From the NCBI RefSeq assembly GCF_022811605.1, contig NZ_CP094533.1, forward strand, positions 124,001 through 188,000: a DNA stretch of 64,000 bases, in the 5' to 3' direction. Every line of letters starts with the position of its first letter. Position 1 is the stretch's first letter. A program made the translations under genes and the position numbers. This DNA is from Agromyces soli. GTDB taxonomy: Bacteria > Actinomycetota > Actinomycetes > Actinomycetales > Microbacteriaceae. Positions 1 to 8,245 of the stretch are shown in pieces. Below the pieces are notes generated by a model. The model ran no database searches, was not told the DNA's origin, and saw only the letters and a program-made list of their open reading frames with translations.

Positions 1-417
1 GCCGAGCGCGACCTCGCGCATCACGGGCGTCGCTCCGCGGAAGTCGCCGTGCGTGGCCCAGTCGAGCACGATGCGCACGAGCACGACGGCGCCCGCCTCG
101 AAGGAGCCCGCGAACTCGGGGAAGGCGTCGAGGTACTCCGCCGTGCAGCGCTCGAGCTCGGCTGCGCCAGGAAAGTCGGCGCGCCCCTCGGCCTGCAGCG
201 TGGTGCCGTCGGCGCCGCCGACCACGACGGCGACGCGCCCGTCACGGCGGAGGTTCGCGATCTTCCGCGAGTCCGGCTTCGCGTCGAACAGCAGCTCGCC
301 GCGCCCGCTCGCGGTGATCGCGAGGTAGGCGGCCTGCGGCGAGGCATCCGGTCCGAGCGTCGAGACGACGCCCGCACGCTGCGCCCGGACGTACGCGATG
401 AGTTCGGCGAGCTCCAT
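1..417 (-). CDS. Pyridoxamine 5'-phosphate oxidase-family protein (partial)
   Basis: This minus-strand reading frame opens with ATG at 417 (MELAELIAYVRAQ) and stays open to the window edge, so the C-terminus is missing; 139 codons are visible. The N-terminal helix followed by GVVSTLGPDASPQAAYLAI, then LLFDAKPDSRKIANLRRDGRV and VAVVVGG, is the order seen in the FMN-binding split-barrel (PPOX-like) family, where strands of this type form the flavin pocket. Members bind FMN or F420 and act as small cytosolic oxidoreductases; the substrate cannot be told. About 240 nt upstream (418-658) have no gene and presumably carry its promoter. Family assignment is from motif pattern only. Confidence 0.8.
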   Translation of the reverse strand, partial: MELAELIAYVRAQRAGVVSTLGPDASPQAAYLAITASGRGELLFDAKPDSRKIANLRRDGRVAVVVGGADGTTLQAEGRADFPGAAELERCTAEYLDAFPEFAGSFEAGAVVLVRIVLDWATHGDFRGATPVMREVALG

Positions 418-658
418 CGCGCCAGCGTATCGGCACGCGTTCTCGCCCCGACCCCTCTGCCGCATGTCGTCCCGGCTGGCGGCCCAAACTTTTCGACGCT
501 CCGCGCACTTCGCCGCGACGACACAAATTTGCATCCGGGAAAGCGCCGCAAGTACACAAAGACACTTGTGCACCGGGTCGCCAGAATGAAGCGCTCGCCC
601 CGCCCGGATCTCTCCACATCACCGATGCTCCGGCGCCACGAGAGGATCAGGAGAAACT

Positions 659-1372
659 TCAGCGCGACAGCTCGCGGGCGGGCGGCACGACCTCGCGGCC
701 GGCGTCCCAGGGCTCTGCCCAGCCGAGCTCGTCGAACATGCGCGAGAGGATCAGCGCCGTCACGCCCCACACCAGCCGCTCGCCCACCGTGAAGGCCGGC
801 GAACGATGCACGAAGCCGTCGCGGCGCAGCACCGTCATCGCCCGGTTGGCGGGCGCGAGCAGCTCGGCGACCGGCACCCGGAACACGTCGACCGACTCGT
901 CGTGGTCGACCGCGGCGACGCGCGACTCGTGCGTCCACCAGGCGGGCACGGGCGTCACGAGGTGGCGGCTGAGCGGCACGGGCATCGGCGGCAGCTCGCC
1001 GAGCGGCTCGACGCCGCCCGTCTCGACGCCGGTCTCCTCGCGCGCCTCGCGGAGCGCGGCATCCACCGCGCCGCCGTCGGATGCCTCGAGTCGCCCGCCC
1101 GGGAACGCGATCTGCCCGGCGTGCGTGCCGAGCGTCGCCGCCCGGCGCAGCAGCAGCACGTCGAGGTCCCGCGGCACGACGGTGGCCGCGGCATCCGCCG
1201 GCCTCGCCGGCACCCGGTCGAGCACGCCGAACAGCACGAGCACGGCAGCGGGCCGCAGCTCGGAGGGGTCGGGCATCGCGAGCCCGGGGACGCGGGTGGT
1301 CGGCGCATCCGGGCCCGGGAACCAGTCGAGCCCGCGCTCGCAGAGCGCGAGCAGGTCGGCACGGGCATCCAC
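659..1372 (-). CDS. CoA pyrophosphatase-type NUDIX hydrolase
   Basis: The 237-residue protein carries the block LLLRRAATLGTHAGQIAFPG leading into a NUDIX box (GGRLEASDGG then REAREETGV). The sequence THAGQIAFPGGR before the box is the signature of the UPF0035/NudL subgroup, which cleaves coenzyme A and its derivatives to phosphopantetheine and 3',5'-ADP. The first conserved glutamate of the generic NUDIX box is replaced by Gly-Asp residues, as is common in this subgroup. The start is a GTG at 1372; a TACGCT box at 1383-1388 on the minus strand lies close enough for a leaderless transcript. It stands alone, divergent from the phosphohydrolase at 1465. Confidence 0.88.
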   Translation of the reverse strand: MDARADLLALCERGLDWFPGPDAPTTRVPGLAMPDPSELRPAAVLVLFGVLDRVPARPADAAATVVPRDLDVLLLRRAATLGTHAGQIAFPGGRLEASDGGAVDAALREAREETGVETGGVEPLGELPPMPVPLSRHLVTPVPAWWTHESRVAAVDHDESVDVFRVPVAELLAPANRAMTVLRRDGFVHRSPAFTVGERLVWGVTALILSRMFDELGWAEPWDAGREVVPPARELSR

Positions 1373-1464
1373 GGCCCCAGCGTAGCGAAGCGATGGATAC
1401 CGTTCACCCGACTGCCGCGCAACCCTCAGCCGCCATCCACGGAACCGCGCGTACGCTGTGGAGA

Positions 1465-2175
1465 ATGCTGATCATCAGCTACAACCTGCGGAAGCACCGC
1501 GCGATCTCCGAGCTCGCGGCGCTCGATGAGCGCTACTCGCCCGACGCCATCTGCCTGCAAGAGGTGGACACGGCGGGCCTCGCCGAGGACATCGGGCGGA
1601 TGCAGCTCGCCCACTCGACCACCGGCAACCGGCTCGGGCTCGCGATGTACTATCGGCCCGATCGACTGCTCCCCCGCGACGTGCGCGCCTTCGCGCTGAA
1701 GAAGTCCCTGCACGACCGCGTGCTGCGCCCCGCCCACGAACGGCTGCTCGCCGTGCGCTTCGACGACCTCGAGCACGACCGCGAGCTCACGATCGCCTCG
1801 TTCCACGCGGCCCCGCTCACCGCACTGAACTCGCTGCGGCGAGCGCAGATCAACGCCGCCCTCGGCGAGCTGCAGCTGCTCGGCCCCAACCTCCCCGCGC
1901 TCATGGTCGGCGACTACAACTACCCGGTGTTCAAGGACAACCTGGCCGAGAAGGTCCGCGAGGCGGGGTACGAGCTGACGCTCAGCGACCGGCACACGTA
2001 CACGCGCTACCGCTACTTCCGCGGGCACTTCGACTTCGCGACCTCGGCCGGGCTCGTGCTGCGCAGCATCGAGACGTTGCCGCGCGGCGAATCCGACCAC
2101 CTGCCGATCCTCGTCGACGCGCACTACACGGGCACGGCCGCCGAGGTGCCGGCCGACATCGACGTCGTCAGCTGA
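1465..2175 (+). CDS. Endonuclease/exonuclease/phosphatase-family protein
   Basis: The 236-residue product begins MLIISYNLRKHR and shows the EEP fold landmarks in order: SYN near the start, CLQEVD around residue 30 (metal-binding Glu), SFHAAPL near 115, MVGDYNYP near 150 (GDxN catalytic pair) and a terminal ESDHLPILVD (SDH, general base). The family cleaves phosphodiester bonds in nucleic acids, inositol phosphates or lipids using Mg2+. The DNA target or metabolite is unknown. No signal peptide is visible, so it is probably cytosolic. The ATG at 1465 follows a TACGCT box by about 7 nt, so the mRNA may be leaderless. A longer upstream frame exists but is a shadow of the NUDIX gene. Confidence 0.85.
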   Translation: MLIISYNLRKHRAISELAALDERYSPDAICLQEVDTAGLAEDIGRMQLAHSTTGNRLGLAMYYRPDRLLPRDVRAFALKKSLHDRVLRPAHERLLAVRFDDLEHDRELTIASFHAAPLTALNSLRRAQINAALGELQLLGPNLPALMVGDYNYPVFKDNLAEKVREAGYELTLSDRHTYTRYRYFRGHFDFATSAGLVLRSIETLPRGESDHLPILVDAHYTGTAAEVPADIDVVS

Positions 2176-2211
2176 GTCGAGGTCCGCGAACGGGCCCGCG
2201 ACGATCAACCC

Positions 2212-2242
2212 TTGCACTATCGGCACCTATCTTCCTATAGTG
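2212..2242 (+). promoter_or_regulatory. padR promoter with overlapping inverted repeat
   Basis: A TTGCAC (-35, 2212-2217) and TATAGT (-10, 2236-2241) pair is separated by 18 nt, and the ATG of the PadR gene at 2248 falls where transcription should start, so the mRNA is leaderless. A perfect inverted repeat, CACTAT (2215-2220) and ATAGTG (2237-2242), covers both boxes and is the likely PadR autoregulatory operator. Confidence 0.6.
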
Positions 2243-2247
2243 GCGGC

Positions 2248-2622
2248 ATGCCACGACGACGACCAGGCGCACTGCTCCCGCTGGAGCTCGACATCCTCGA
2301 CGCCGGTACGACCCTGCAGGCGGCCGACGGCTCCTTCTTCGGCTTCGGTCTCGCCCGGGCGATCGCCGACCGCGACGGATCGAGCCTGCTCGCGCACGGC
2401 ACGCTCTACAAGGCGTTGACGCGGATGGCGACGGCCGGCCTCCTCGACTCCGAGTGGGAGGCGCCCGAGCCGGCGGAGGCCGAGGGCCGCCCGCGTCGGC
2501 GCCTCTACCGAGTCACCGCTGCGGGGGCGACGGCGCTCGAGACGGCTCGGCGCGAGGCATCCGTCCGCGCCGCCGATGCCGCCGCAGCCGCGAGCCGTCC
2601 GAGCCGCCCGGTGACCGCATGA
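2248..2622 (+). CDS. PadR-family transcriptional regulator
   Basis: The 124-residue protein has the PadR winged-helix pattern: an N-terminal LELDILDAG helix, FGLARAIADRDG, then GTLYKALTRMATAGLLDSEW (recognition helix and following strand) and the wing RRRLYRVTAAGATAL. PadR proteins repress membrane-associated or efflux genes and often their own operon. The downstream membrane protein starts within its stop codon (ATGA at 2619), so the two are co-translated; this PadR-plus-membrane-protein pairing is common in Actinobacteria. The ATG at 2248 was preferred over upstream codons because a good promoter ends 7 nt before it. Confidence 0.88.
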   Translation: MPRRRPGALLPLELDILDAGTTLQAADGSFFGFGLARAIADRDGSSLLAHGTLYKALTRMATAGLLDSEWEAPEPAEAEGRPRRRLYRVTAAGATALETARREASVRAADAAAAASRPSRPVTA

Positions 2623-3365
2623 GCGGGGTGCTGCGCTCGGCCGAGTACCGTCTGGCCGCGCGCCGGGTGCTCCGCTGGACCGCCTGGTACACCCGGGGCC
2701 TCGACCCGGCCGTCGCCGGCGCCCGGCAGGACGAGATCGCCTCCGACCTGCACGAGCACGCACGGTGGGCCGAGGAGTCCGGCGTCGACGCCGACGAGCT
2801 CGCCCGCTCCATCCGGGGCCGAGCGCTTCGCGGTGCCCCCGCCGACCTCGCCTGGCGCGCGGGCGCGCTGCAGCGCCTCGACCCGCGCCTCCGTTCGATG
2901 CGGCGGATCGAGTTCTCCCTGCTCGCAATCGTCGTCACGATCGGGGTCGTGGACGCCGCCCTCGGCGCGTTCGTCGCCGTGCGACTGGTGCGGGCCCTCC
3001 TCATCGGCGACGTCGCCGAGGTGCCCAGTGCCGCCATCGGGGCGGTCGGCCTCGGAGCGATCGCGCTCATCGCGACCTTCGCGCTCGCCGGCCCCCGCCA
3101 ACGCGGGTGGGCCGCACTGCTGCTCGCCGTGCCGACCGCCCTGATCTTCACGCAGACGGCACAGGCGCTCTCCTCCCTGAGCGCGACGGCCGTACTGCTC
3201 GTCAACCGTGTGAGCTGGTGGCAGCCGGCCGCGCTCGCAGTCGGCCTCGCGCTCGCCGCCGTGTGCGTCACCGCCGCGGTGCACTGGCTCCGCCCGGCTC
3301 GCACCGCCGCGCGCAGCGTTCGCGCCGACGCATCCACACCGAATGAAGGAGTGCCGCATGCCTGA
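2619..3365 (+). CDS. Membrane protein of PadR operon
   Basis: The 248-residue protein has a soluble N-terminal region of about 100 residues with ARQDEIASDLHEHARWAEE, a pattern typical of the permease-prefix/HAAS-like segment found next to PadR genes. Four or so hydrophobic segments follow, roughly residues 100-125, 138-160, 167-185 and 205-230. It overlaps the PadR stop codon at the 5' end and the next gene by 8 bp at the 3' end, so the three genes form one translationally coupled operon. The function is unknown; by analogy it may sense a membrane signal or be the target of PadR control. Confidence 0.75.
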   Translation: MSGVLRSAEYRLAARRVLRWTAWYTRGLDPAVAGARQDEIASDLHEHARWAEESGVDADELARSIRGRALRGAPADLAWRAGALQRLDPRLRSMRRIEFSLLAIVVTIGVVDAALGAFVAVRLVRALLIGDVAEVPSAAIGAVGLGAIALIATFALAGPRQRGWAALLLAVPTALIFTQTAQALSSLSATAVLLVNRVSWWQPAALAVGLALAAVCVTAAVHWLRPARTAARSVRADASTPNEGVPHA

Positions 3366-3951
3366 GTCCGAGTACGAGCCGCGCCGCGCTCGGCGCGCCA
3401 AGATCGCGCTCGCGATCGCGGCCGCGCTGACCATCGTCGCCGTCGGCGGCGGGGCCGCCTTCGCGATGACCTCGGCAGCCGTCGTCGCCGAGAATGAGGC
3501 GCAGGCGGGTCAGCTCGTGGAGCTTCCCGCGGTGACGCCGGCCGCACCGACCGCAGCCCCGCCGACGGATGGCGCCGACGACGACGCCGGCTCGGGCGTA
3601 TCGGATGCGAGCGCGGACGCCGGGTTCCCCGTCTACGACGCCGACACCGACATCGCGACGATCCCGCGCGCCGCCGAAGACCCGGACCCGGCCAACACCG
3701 AGATCTGGCTGACGCAGCAGCGCATCATCGCGCAGTGCATGCGGGAGCAGGGCTACGAACACCGCTACACGGCGTACTGGCTCGTTTCCGGTGATCCGGC
3801 CCTCATCCAGGACGCCCTCGGCAACCCGTCCAGCGACGAGTACACGCTCGCCCTGTGGGGCGACACCGGCGGCGGCGATGAGTACCGTTGGGAGGAGGCG
3901 GGCTGTCACGGCTACGCGGTCCACGTCACCGGGATGGACGACGCGAACTAG
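3358..3951 (+). CDS. Membrane-anchored extracytoplasmic protein
   Basis: The 197-residue protein has a basic N-terminus (RRARRAK), one hydrophobic segment at about residues 16-40, then a Pro/Ala/Asp-rich linker to about residue 80 and a compact C-terminal domain. That domain contains IAQCMREQGYEHR and EEAGCHGYAVHV, two cysteines that could form a disulfide outside the membrane. The start at 3358 is chosen because GAAGGAG lies 6 nt before it; an in-frame ATG at 3343 sits inside the upstream gene. It is the last gene of the PadR operon. I do not recognise a family; similar Cys-Met-x-x-x-Gly-Tyr motifs occur in actinobacterial secreted proteins of unknown role. Confidence 0.7.
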   Translation: MPESEYEPRRARRAKIALAIAAALTIVAVGGGAAFAMTSAAVVAENEAQAGQLVELPAVTPAAPTAAPPTDGADDDAGSGVSDASADAGFPVYDADTDIATIPRAAEDPDPANTEIWLTQQRIIAQCMREQGYEHRYTAYWLVSGDPALIQDALGNPSSDEYTLALWGDTGGGDEYRWEEAGCHGYAVHVTGMDDAN

Positions 3952-3957
3952 CGCGGC

Positions 3958-4326
3958 TCAGGCGCCGAACGCACCGTCGAGCGCGCTGCCCACGGCACCC
4001 CCGAGCGCGCCGAGCAGCACGGCCCCGACCATGACGCCCATCGCCGTCACGAGCGGCCGTCGGCTCCGGCCGCGGCGCGCGAGCCGCACGATCGCGACGA
4101 TCATGCCGACGATGAGGGCGACGGCGGTGGTGAGCATCGCGAACCAGCTGCCGGAGCGCTTGACGACGGCGCAGACCTCGCCCGTGCACCCCATCGCGTC
4201 GACGCCGATGAGGGCGCCCGCGATGAGCGCCGCCCCGGCGACGACGAACATGAGGATGAGCACGAACACGGTGAGCAGCACGTTCGTCAGCTGATCGGTC
4301 GCGGGGCGGTCGTCACGGCGGCTCAT
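3958..4326 (-). CDS. Small multi-pass membrane protein
   Basis: The 122-residue product has three clear hydrophobic stretches at about residues 15-40, 63-83 and 92-115, with a short CTGEVC loop between the first and second that could form an extracellular disulfide. It starts at ATG 4326 and ends 6 nt from the convergent PadR operon. No family is recognised. A glycine-rich last segment (GAVLLGALGGAVGSALDG) suggests tight helix packing. The role is unknown. Confidence 0.6.
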   Translation of the reverse strand: MSRRDDRPATDQLTNVLLTVFVLILMFVVAGAALIAGALIGVDAMGCTGEVCAVVKRSGSWFAMLTTAVALIVGMIVAIVRLARRGRSRRPLVTAMGVMVGAVLLGALGGAVGSALDGAFGA

Positions 4327-4474
4327 CCTCGAGAGCCTACGGGCACGACCCGCGCACCGGCTGTGGGCGGCCCTCGCACGGGGGCGTGCCGCCCGCGTGG
4401 TGCAGCGCTACGCTGACGCCGTTCGCGGGCAGCACTGCCGCGGCGCATCCGGTTCCACCCCTACGAGGAGCACG

Positions 4475-4927
4475 ATGATGACGACCACTGCGACGACCGA
4501 CGCCGCCCTCGACCGCCCGCTGCACGGGGCGACGTTCGGGCAGGCGATCTCCCGATTCTTCAAGAAGTACGCCACCTTCTCGGGCCGCGCGAGCCGCAGC
4601 GAGTTCTGGTGGTGGTACCTCGCGAGCGCGATCGTGAGCGGCGCGCTGTCGCTCGCCATGTCGCTGTCCGGCGGCTGGATGTACGACGCGACGACCAACA
4701 CGATGGCCCCGCCGAGCGGCGGCTACGTGTTCTTCGCCTCGGTGCTGGGGCTCTGGGGCCTCGCGACGTTCATCCCGTGGATCGCCCTCAGCTGGCGGCG
4801 GCTGCACGACTCGAACCGTCCGGGTCCGTGGTGGTTCATCGGCCTCATCCCGATCGTCGGCGGGATCATCCTGCTGGTGTTCTTCCTGATGCCGAGCGAC
4901 CCCGCCGGCGCCCGCTTCGATCGCTGA
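4475..4927 (+). CDS. DUF805 membrane protein
   Basis: The 150-residue protein matches the DUF805 pattern: SRFFKKYATFSGRASRSEFWWW near residues 25-45, a first transmembrane pair, then WRRLHDSNRPGPWW followed by IPIVGGIILL and a polar tail. The RAxRxEFWWW and RLHDxxRxGW motifs define this family of small inner-membrane proteins of unknown function. The start at 4475 has GAGGAG 4 nt upstream; an in-frame ATG follows immediately at 4478. It stands alone between two minus-strand genes. Confidence 0.88.
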   Translation: MMTTTATTDAALDRPLHGATFGQAISRFFKKYATFSGRASRSEFWWWYLASAIVSGALSLAMSLSGGWMYDATTNTMAPPSGGYVFFASVLGLWGLATFIPWIALSWRRLHDSNRPGPWWFIGLIPIVGGIILLVFFLMPSDPAGARFDR

Positions 4928-4949
4928 GCTGCGCCGCGCCGAGTGGCGC

Positions 4950-5366
4950 TCAACGCCCGAGCAGGCGGTTCAGCCAGCCCGGCCCCGCGACGAGCGCGGC
5001 CGGGTCGAGCCGCGCCCGCAGGCCCCGGTCGGCGGTGACGACGAGCGGTCGGAGGGATGCCTCGGCCGCGGCGAGCTCGACGATGGTCGTGTCGCCGTCG
5101 GCCGGCGCGGCCACGACGAGGACGCCTCCGGGCTCCGCCGCACCGCGCGCCGCGCCCTCGATGACGGCGGTGATCGCGTCGAGGCGCAGCAGCGGTCCCG
5201 GCGCCGGCCCCTCGACCTCGGCCCTGGCGAGCGCAGGCAGCCCCGCGATCAGCCGGGTCGCCGCGCCGCGCCGATCGCGCCACCAGCCGTCGGGGCGCGA
5301 GCCCATGACGTTCGCGACGTCGACGATGAGGCGCACGGGGAGCAGGAGCACGGGCTCGGCGGTCAT
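4950..5366 (-). CDS. NYN/PIN-like domain protein
   Basis: The 138-residue protein begins with RLIVDVANVMGSRPDGWWRD, the metal-binding Asp and Asn block of NYN (PIN-like) nucleases, and ends with LVVTADRGLRAR, a second acidic motif of the fold. Close homologues in Actinobacteria are often labelled NTP pyrophosphohydrolase, but what can be seen here fits a PIN-like nuclease fold. The middle AAPADGDTTIVELAA contains a further acidic residue. It is separated from the amidase stop by 25 nt and lies downstream of it on the same strand. Function is inferred and the substrate is unknown. Confidence 0.65.
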   Translation of the reverse strand: MTAEPVLLLPVRLIVDVANVMGSRPDGWWRDRRGAATRLIAGLPALARAEVEGPAPGPLLRLDAITAVIEGAARGAAEPGGVLVVAAPADGDTTIVELAAAEASLRPLVVTADRGLRARLDPAALVAGPGWLNRLLGR

Positions 5367-5391
5367 GCTCCGATTCTGCACCCGGCCCCGC

Positions 5392-6807
5392 TCAGAGCAC
5401 GGGCCACCACGAGGCATCCGTCCAGAGCGCGAGCTCCTGCTCGAGCGCCGCGCCGACCCGGAACACCGCTGCGTCGTCGTAGGTGCGCCCGACGAGCTGC
5501 ACGCCCGTCGGCACGCCGTTCGGCGCGATGCCCGACGGCAGCGCGAGCACCGGCACCCGGCCGATCACGTTGAACGGCAGCGTCATGAGCTGCGAGAAGA
5601 TCGCCGTGCTGTCGGTGCACGGCTCCTCGGCCGCGAGGCCGGTGGAGGCGACGGTCGGGCAGAGCAGCACGTCGTAGCCCGCCATGAGCTCCGCGAAGGG
5701 GCGGTAGAACGCGGACTCGGCGACGAGTCCCTCGACGTACCCGCCGCCGCCCGCCGCCTGCTCGGCGAAGGCGCGCGTGTACGGCATGAGCTGCGCGGCG
5801 CGCTCGGCGTCGCCCTCGACGATCTGCTCGATGAACGGGCCCATCACCGCGCCGAAGTGCGGCCAGGCGGTGTCGAGCACCCGCTGCGGGCCCCAGGGCA
5901 GCTCCACCTCGACGACGCTCGCCCCGGCTGCGGCGAGCGCGGCGGCCGCCGCCCGCGTGTTCGCCTCGACGGCCGGGTCGACGTCGTAGCCGCCGAGCTC
6001 GAGGCAGAGCGCGACGCGCACGCCGTCGAGCGAGCCGACGCGGCCGGAGACCTCGGCGATCTCGCGCAGCGAGGCGGCGTCGCCGACCCACGGACCTGAG
6101 AGCACGTTCTGCAGCAGGGCGACGTCGGCGACGCTGCGGCCCATCGGTCCGTCGGCGCAGTAGGTGTCGGAGTTGAACGGCGCCATGCCGGGCACGCGGC
6201 CGAACGGCGGCTTGTAGCCGACGACGCCGCAGAAGGAAGCGGGGATGCGGATGGATCCGCCGATGTCGGAGCCGGTGGCGAGCAGCGTCGCCCCGGCTGC
6301 GAGCACGGCGCCGGAGCCGCCGGACGAGCCGCCCGGCGTGTAGTCCGGGTTCCACGGGTTGCGGGTGACGCCCCAGAGCTTGGAGTGCGTGACGGGAGCG
6401 CAGCAGTACTCGGGGGTCGTCGTGCGGGCGTGCACGACCGCCCCGGCGGCCTGGATGCGCTCGACGATGGGATGCGTCTCCTCGGCGGTGTTGCCGCGCT
6501 CGAGCAGGCAGCCGTCCTCGAGCAGGCGTCCGGCGATGGGCTGCTCGTCCTTCAGCATCAGCGGGATGCCCTCGAGCGCACCGAGCGGCGCTCCGCCGTT
6601 GGTGCCCGCCGCGGCAGCCGCGAAGCGCGCCTCGGACGCGAGGGCTGCGGCGCGGGCCTCGTCGATCCACTGCTCGGTGACCGCGTTGATCGTCGGCTCG
6701 ACGGCGGCGGTGCGCTCGAGTACCGCGTCGAGCAGCTCGACCGGGGAGAGCTCGCGGCGGCGGAACCGCTCGGATGCCTCGGTGGCGGTGAGGTGGTGCA
6801 GGTCCAT
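5392..6807 (-). CDS. Amidase-signature family amidohydrolase
   Basis: The 471-residue enzyme shows the complete amidase signature: LMLKDEQPIAG (catalytic Lys), TPGGSSGGSGAVLAAG (cis-Ser loop) and TGSDIGGSIRIPASFCG (Ser nucleophile), followed by VVGYKPPFGRVP. Such enzymes hydrolyse amide bonds in the cytosol. The substrate cannot be deduced, but the divergent TetR regulator and paired operators suggest substrate-induced expression. The start at 6807 (MDLHHLTA) was chosen over a longer frame running into the operator region. Length is normal for the family. Confidence 0.9.
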   Translation of the reverse strand: MDLHHLTATEASERFRRRELSPVELLDAVLERTAAVEPTINAVTEQWIDEARAAALASEARFAAAAAGTNGGAPLGALEGIPLMLKDEQPIAGRLLEDGCLLERGNTAEETHPIVERIQAAGAVVHARTTTPEYCCAPVTHSKLWGVTRNPWNPDYTPGGSSGGSGAVLAAGATLLATGSDIGGSIRIPASFCGVVGYKPPFGRVPGMAPFNSDTYCADGPMGRSVADVALLQNVLSGPWVGDAASLREIAEVSGRVGSLDGVRVALCLELGGYDVDPAVEANTRAAAAALAAAGASVVEVELPWGPQRVLDTAWPHFGAVMGPFIEQIVEGDAERAAQLMPYTRAFAEQAAGGGGYVEGLVAESAFYRPFAELMAGYDVLLCPTVASTGLAAEEPCTDSTAIFSQLMTLPFNVIGRVPVLALPSGIAPNGVPTGVQLVGRTYDDAAVFRVGAALEQELALWTDASWWPVL

Positions 6808-6828
6808 CGATGCGTGCCTTTCGCGCGG

Positions 6829-6860
6829 CCGTACAACGTACGGCTCCGTACAGTGTACGG
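6829..6860. promoter_or_regulatory. Two tandem palindromic TetR operators
   Basis: Two perfect 15-bp palindromes of the form CCGTACNNNGTACGG lie side by side at 6829-6843 and 6846-6860, 17 bp centre to centre, between the divergent amidase and TetR starts. A GATACT box (6863-6868) follows for the tetR promoter. This arrangement would let one regulator block both promoters. Confidence 0.8.
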
Positions 6861-6877
6861 ACGATACTCTTGCATCC

Positions 6878-7516
6878 ATGCCGTCACGTCAAGAGGCGCC
6901 CGCCGTTCGCCCGGCGCTCAGCCGCCGCGAGCTGGCGGCCGCGTCCATCGAGCTGATCGAACGCGACGGTCTCGAGGCGCTGACGATGCGCCGGCTCGCC
7001 GCCGAGCTCGGCTTCGCCCCGATGAGCCTCTACACGCACGTGCGCAGCCGCGACGACCTGGTCGACGCCATCGTCGAGCAGCTCATCGAGCGACTCGCGC
7101 TCGGCGACGACGAGGCGACGAGCCCGACCGCCGACTGGCGCGAGCTCGTTCGCCGCACGCTCGGCGCGTACCGCGATCTCGCGGTCGCCCTCCCCCGATC
7201 CTTCGAGCTGCTCGCCCTCGCGCCGTACGGCACCGCGCCCGTCGCCCCGCACCTGCGGGCGACCATCGCCCGGCTGGAGTCGTCGGGTCTCGACTCCGAG
7301 GCGGCGAGGGAGATCCTCGGCATCGTCGACGGCTACGCCTCGGGCTTCCTCGTCGTCTGGGCGCGCAGCCGCGAGACGGCCGCAGCCCAGGCCGACGGCG
7401 TCGCCGCGCTCCGCGACCTCGCCATGTTCGACCGCGGCATCGACGCGATCATCGCCGGCCTCGACGCCACGCTCGTGCGGGGCGGCGGCACTGCCGACGG
7501 CCGGCGCGGGGACTGA
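6878..7516 (+). CDS. TetR-family transcriptional regulator
   Basis: The 212-residue protein has the TetR helix-turn-helix at residues 15-60 (LSRRELAAASIELIERDGLE, then MRRLAAELGFAPMSLYTHVR). The C-terminal helical domain resembles the TetR_C branch seen in Actinobacteria. It starts at ATG 6878, about 10 nt after a GATACT box, so the mRNA is nearly leaderless. It is divergent from the amidase gene and faces two perfect palindromes at 6829-6860, so it almost certainly controls both itself and the amidase; the ligand is unknown. Confidence 0.9.
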   Translation: MPSRQEAPAVRPALSRRELAAASIELIERDGLEALTMRRLAAELGFAPMSLYTHVRSRDDLVDAIVEQLIERLALGDDEATSPTADWRELVRRTLGAYRDLAVALPRSFELLALAPYGTAPVAPHLRATIARLESSGLDSEAAREILGIVDGYASGFLVVWARSRETAAAQADGVAALRDLAMFDRGIDAIIAGLDATLVRGGGTADGRRGD

Positions 7517-7546
7517 CGCGGACCGCGGTCGGTTTCGCTCTCCGGT

Positions 7547-7981
7547 TCAGAGCTCCGCCGGACGGGCCGGCCGGTGACTCCAAGCCGGGACGGCGTAGGT
7601 GAGTTTCGCGAGCTCCTCGCCGGAGTTGATCGAGACCGTTCGCCCCTCGAAACCACTCCCGCTGATCCCGACGCTTCGGTCGTCGATCGCGACCGGTGAG
7701 TCCTCAAAGCCGAAGTGCTCGACCGCGCGACCTTCGATGATCGCCTCGATGCAGTCGATGATCATCCACTCAGATGCATCGCCGCCGGCGAGGAGCACGG
7801 TGCGAAACGTGAATCCGGCGAACACGTCGCACCGGTCGCCGTCGATTTGGAGGTGGATCGGCGTGCCCGCCACTCGGGGAAAGATCCACGCCCGGGTGTG
7901 GTCATTGCTGAAGATTGTGTCCGCGGTCTCGCCGAGGAAGGCCGTCAAGAGTTCGCGCAGCTTGTCGGGGTTGAAGCGCAT
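7547..7981 (-). CDS. Hypothetical protein downstream of CPBP remnant
   Basis: The 144-residue protein starts at MRFNPDKLRELLTAFLG and contains WIFPRVAGTPIHLQIDGDRCDVFAGF; it looks soluble and acidic. The family is not recognised. It begins only 4 nt after the stop codon of the CPBP-like remnant and has no convincing Shine-Dalgarno site, so it was probably the second, coupled gene of an operon whose first gene is now broken. Base composition is lower in GC than the neighbours. Confidence 0.6.
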   Translation of the reverse strand: MRFNPDKLRELLTAFLGETADTIFSNDHTRAWIFPRVAGTPIHLQIDGDRCDVFAGFTFRTVLLAGGDASEWMIIDCIEAIIEGRAVEHFGFEDSPVAIDDRSVGISGSGFEGRTVSINSGEELAKLTYAVPAWSHRPARPAEL

Positions 7982-7985
7982 CAGG

Positions 7986-8138
7986 CTAGCCTCCGTATGC
8001 CATGAGTAGGAGCAGGGTGAGATCGGCGAGAAAATGCCCAACGATAACCGCGATCATCCCCCGCCGAAGCCGCATGCACACCGCGTGCGCGGCCAGGGTG
8101 AACACGGTCGTCAGTGCGACTCCGACCCACCCGCCGGG
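7986..8138 (-). pseudogene. C-terminal remnant of a CPBP-like membrane protease
   Basis: The last ~50 codons before the TAG at 7986-7988 encode GGWVGVALTTVFTLAAHAV, then RLRRGMIAVIVGHFLADLTL, two hydrophobic helices with a GHFLAD motif. This is the layout of the C-terminus of CPBP (CAAX protease/bacteriocin-processing) proteins, in which the His and Asp/Asn of the last motif coordinate metal. The frame loses all membrane-protein character near 8138, where DNA leading to the plus-strand DUF2188 gene begins, so the N-terminal part is gone. Assignment rests on the short tail only. Confidence 0.5.
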
Positions 8139-8245
8139 AGCCGATCGACGACCTCGACCCCGTGACACGCGAGCGGGTGGAGCGTATCGTCACGAGCGCG
8201 GGCGCATCCGCGTCGGCGTCGTCAGCCGGGAGGGAGCGTGCCGGG

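Noticed and set aside
4609..6670. Very long open frames opposite or out of frame with the amidase gene and similar long frames over most real genes
   Set aside because: They are rich in Arg, Ala and Pro, lack known motifs and run antisense to clear genes; they come from the high GC content.
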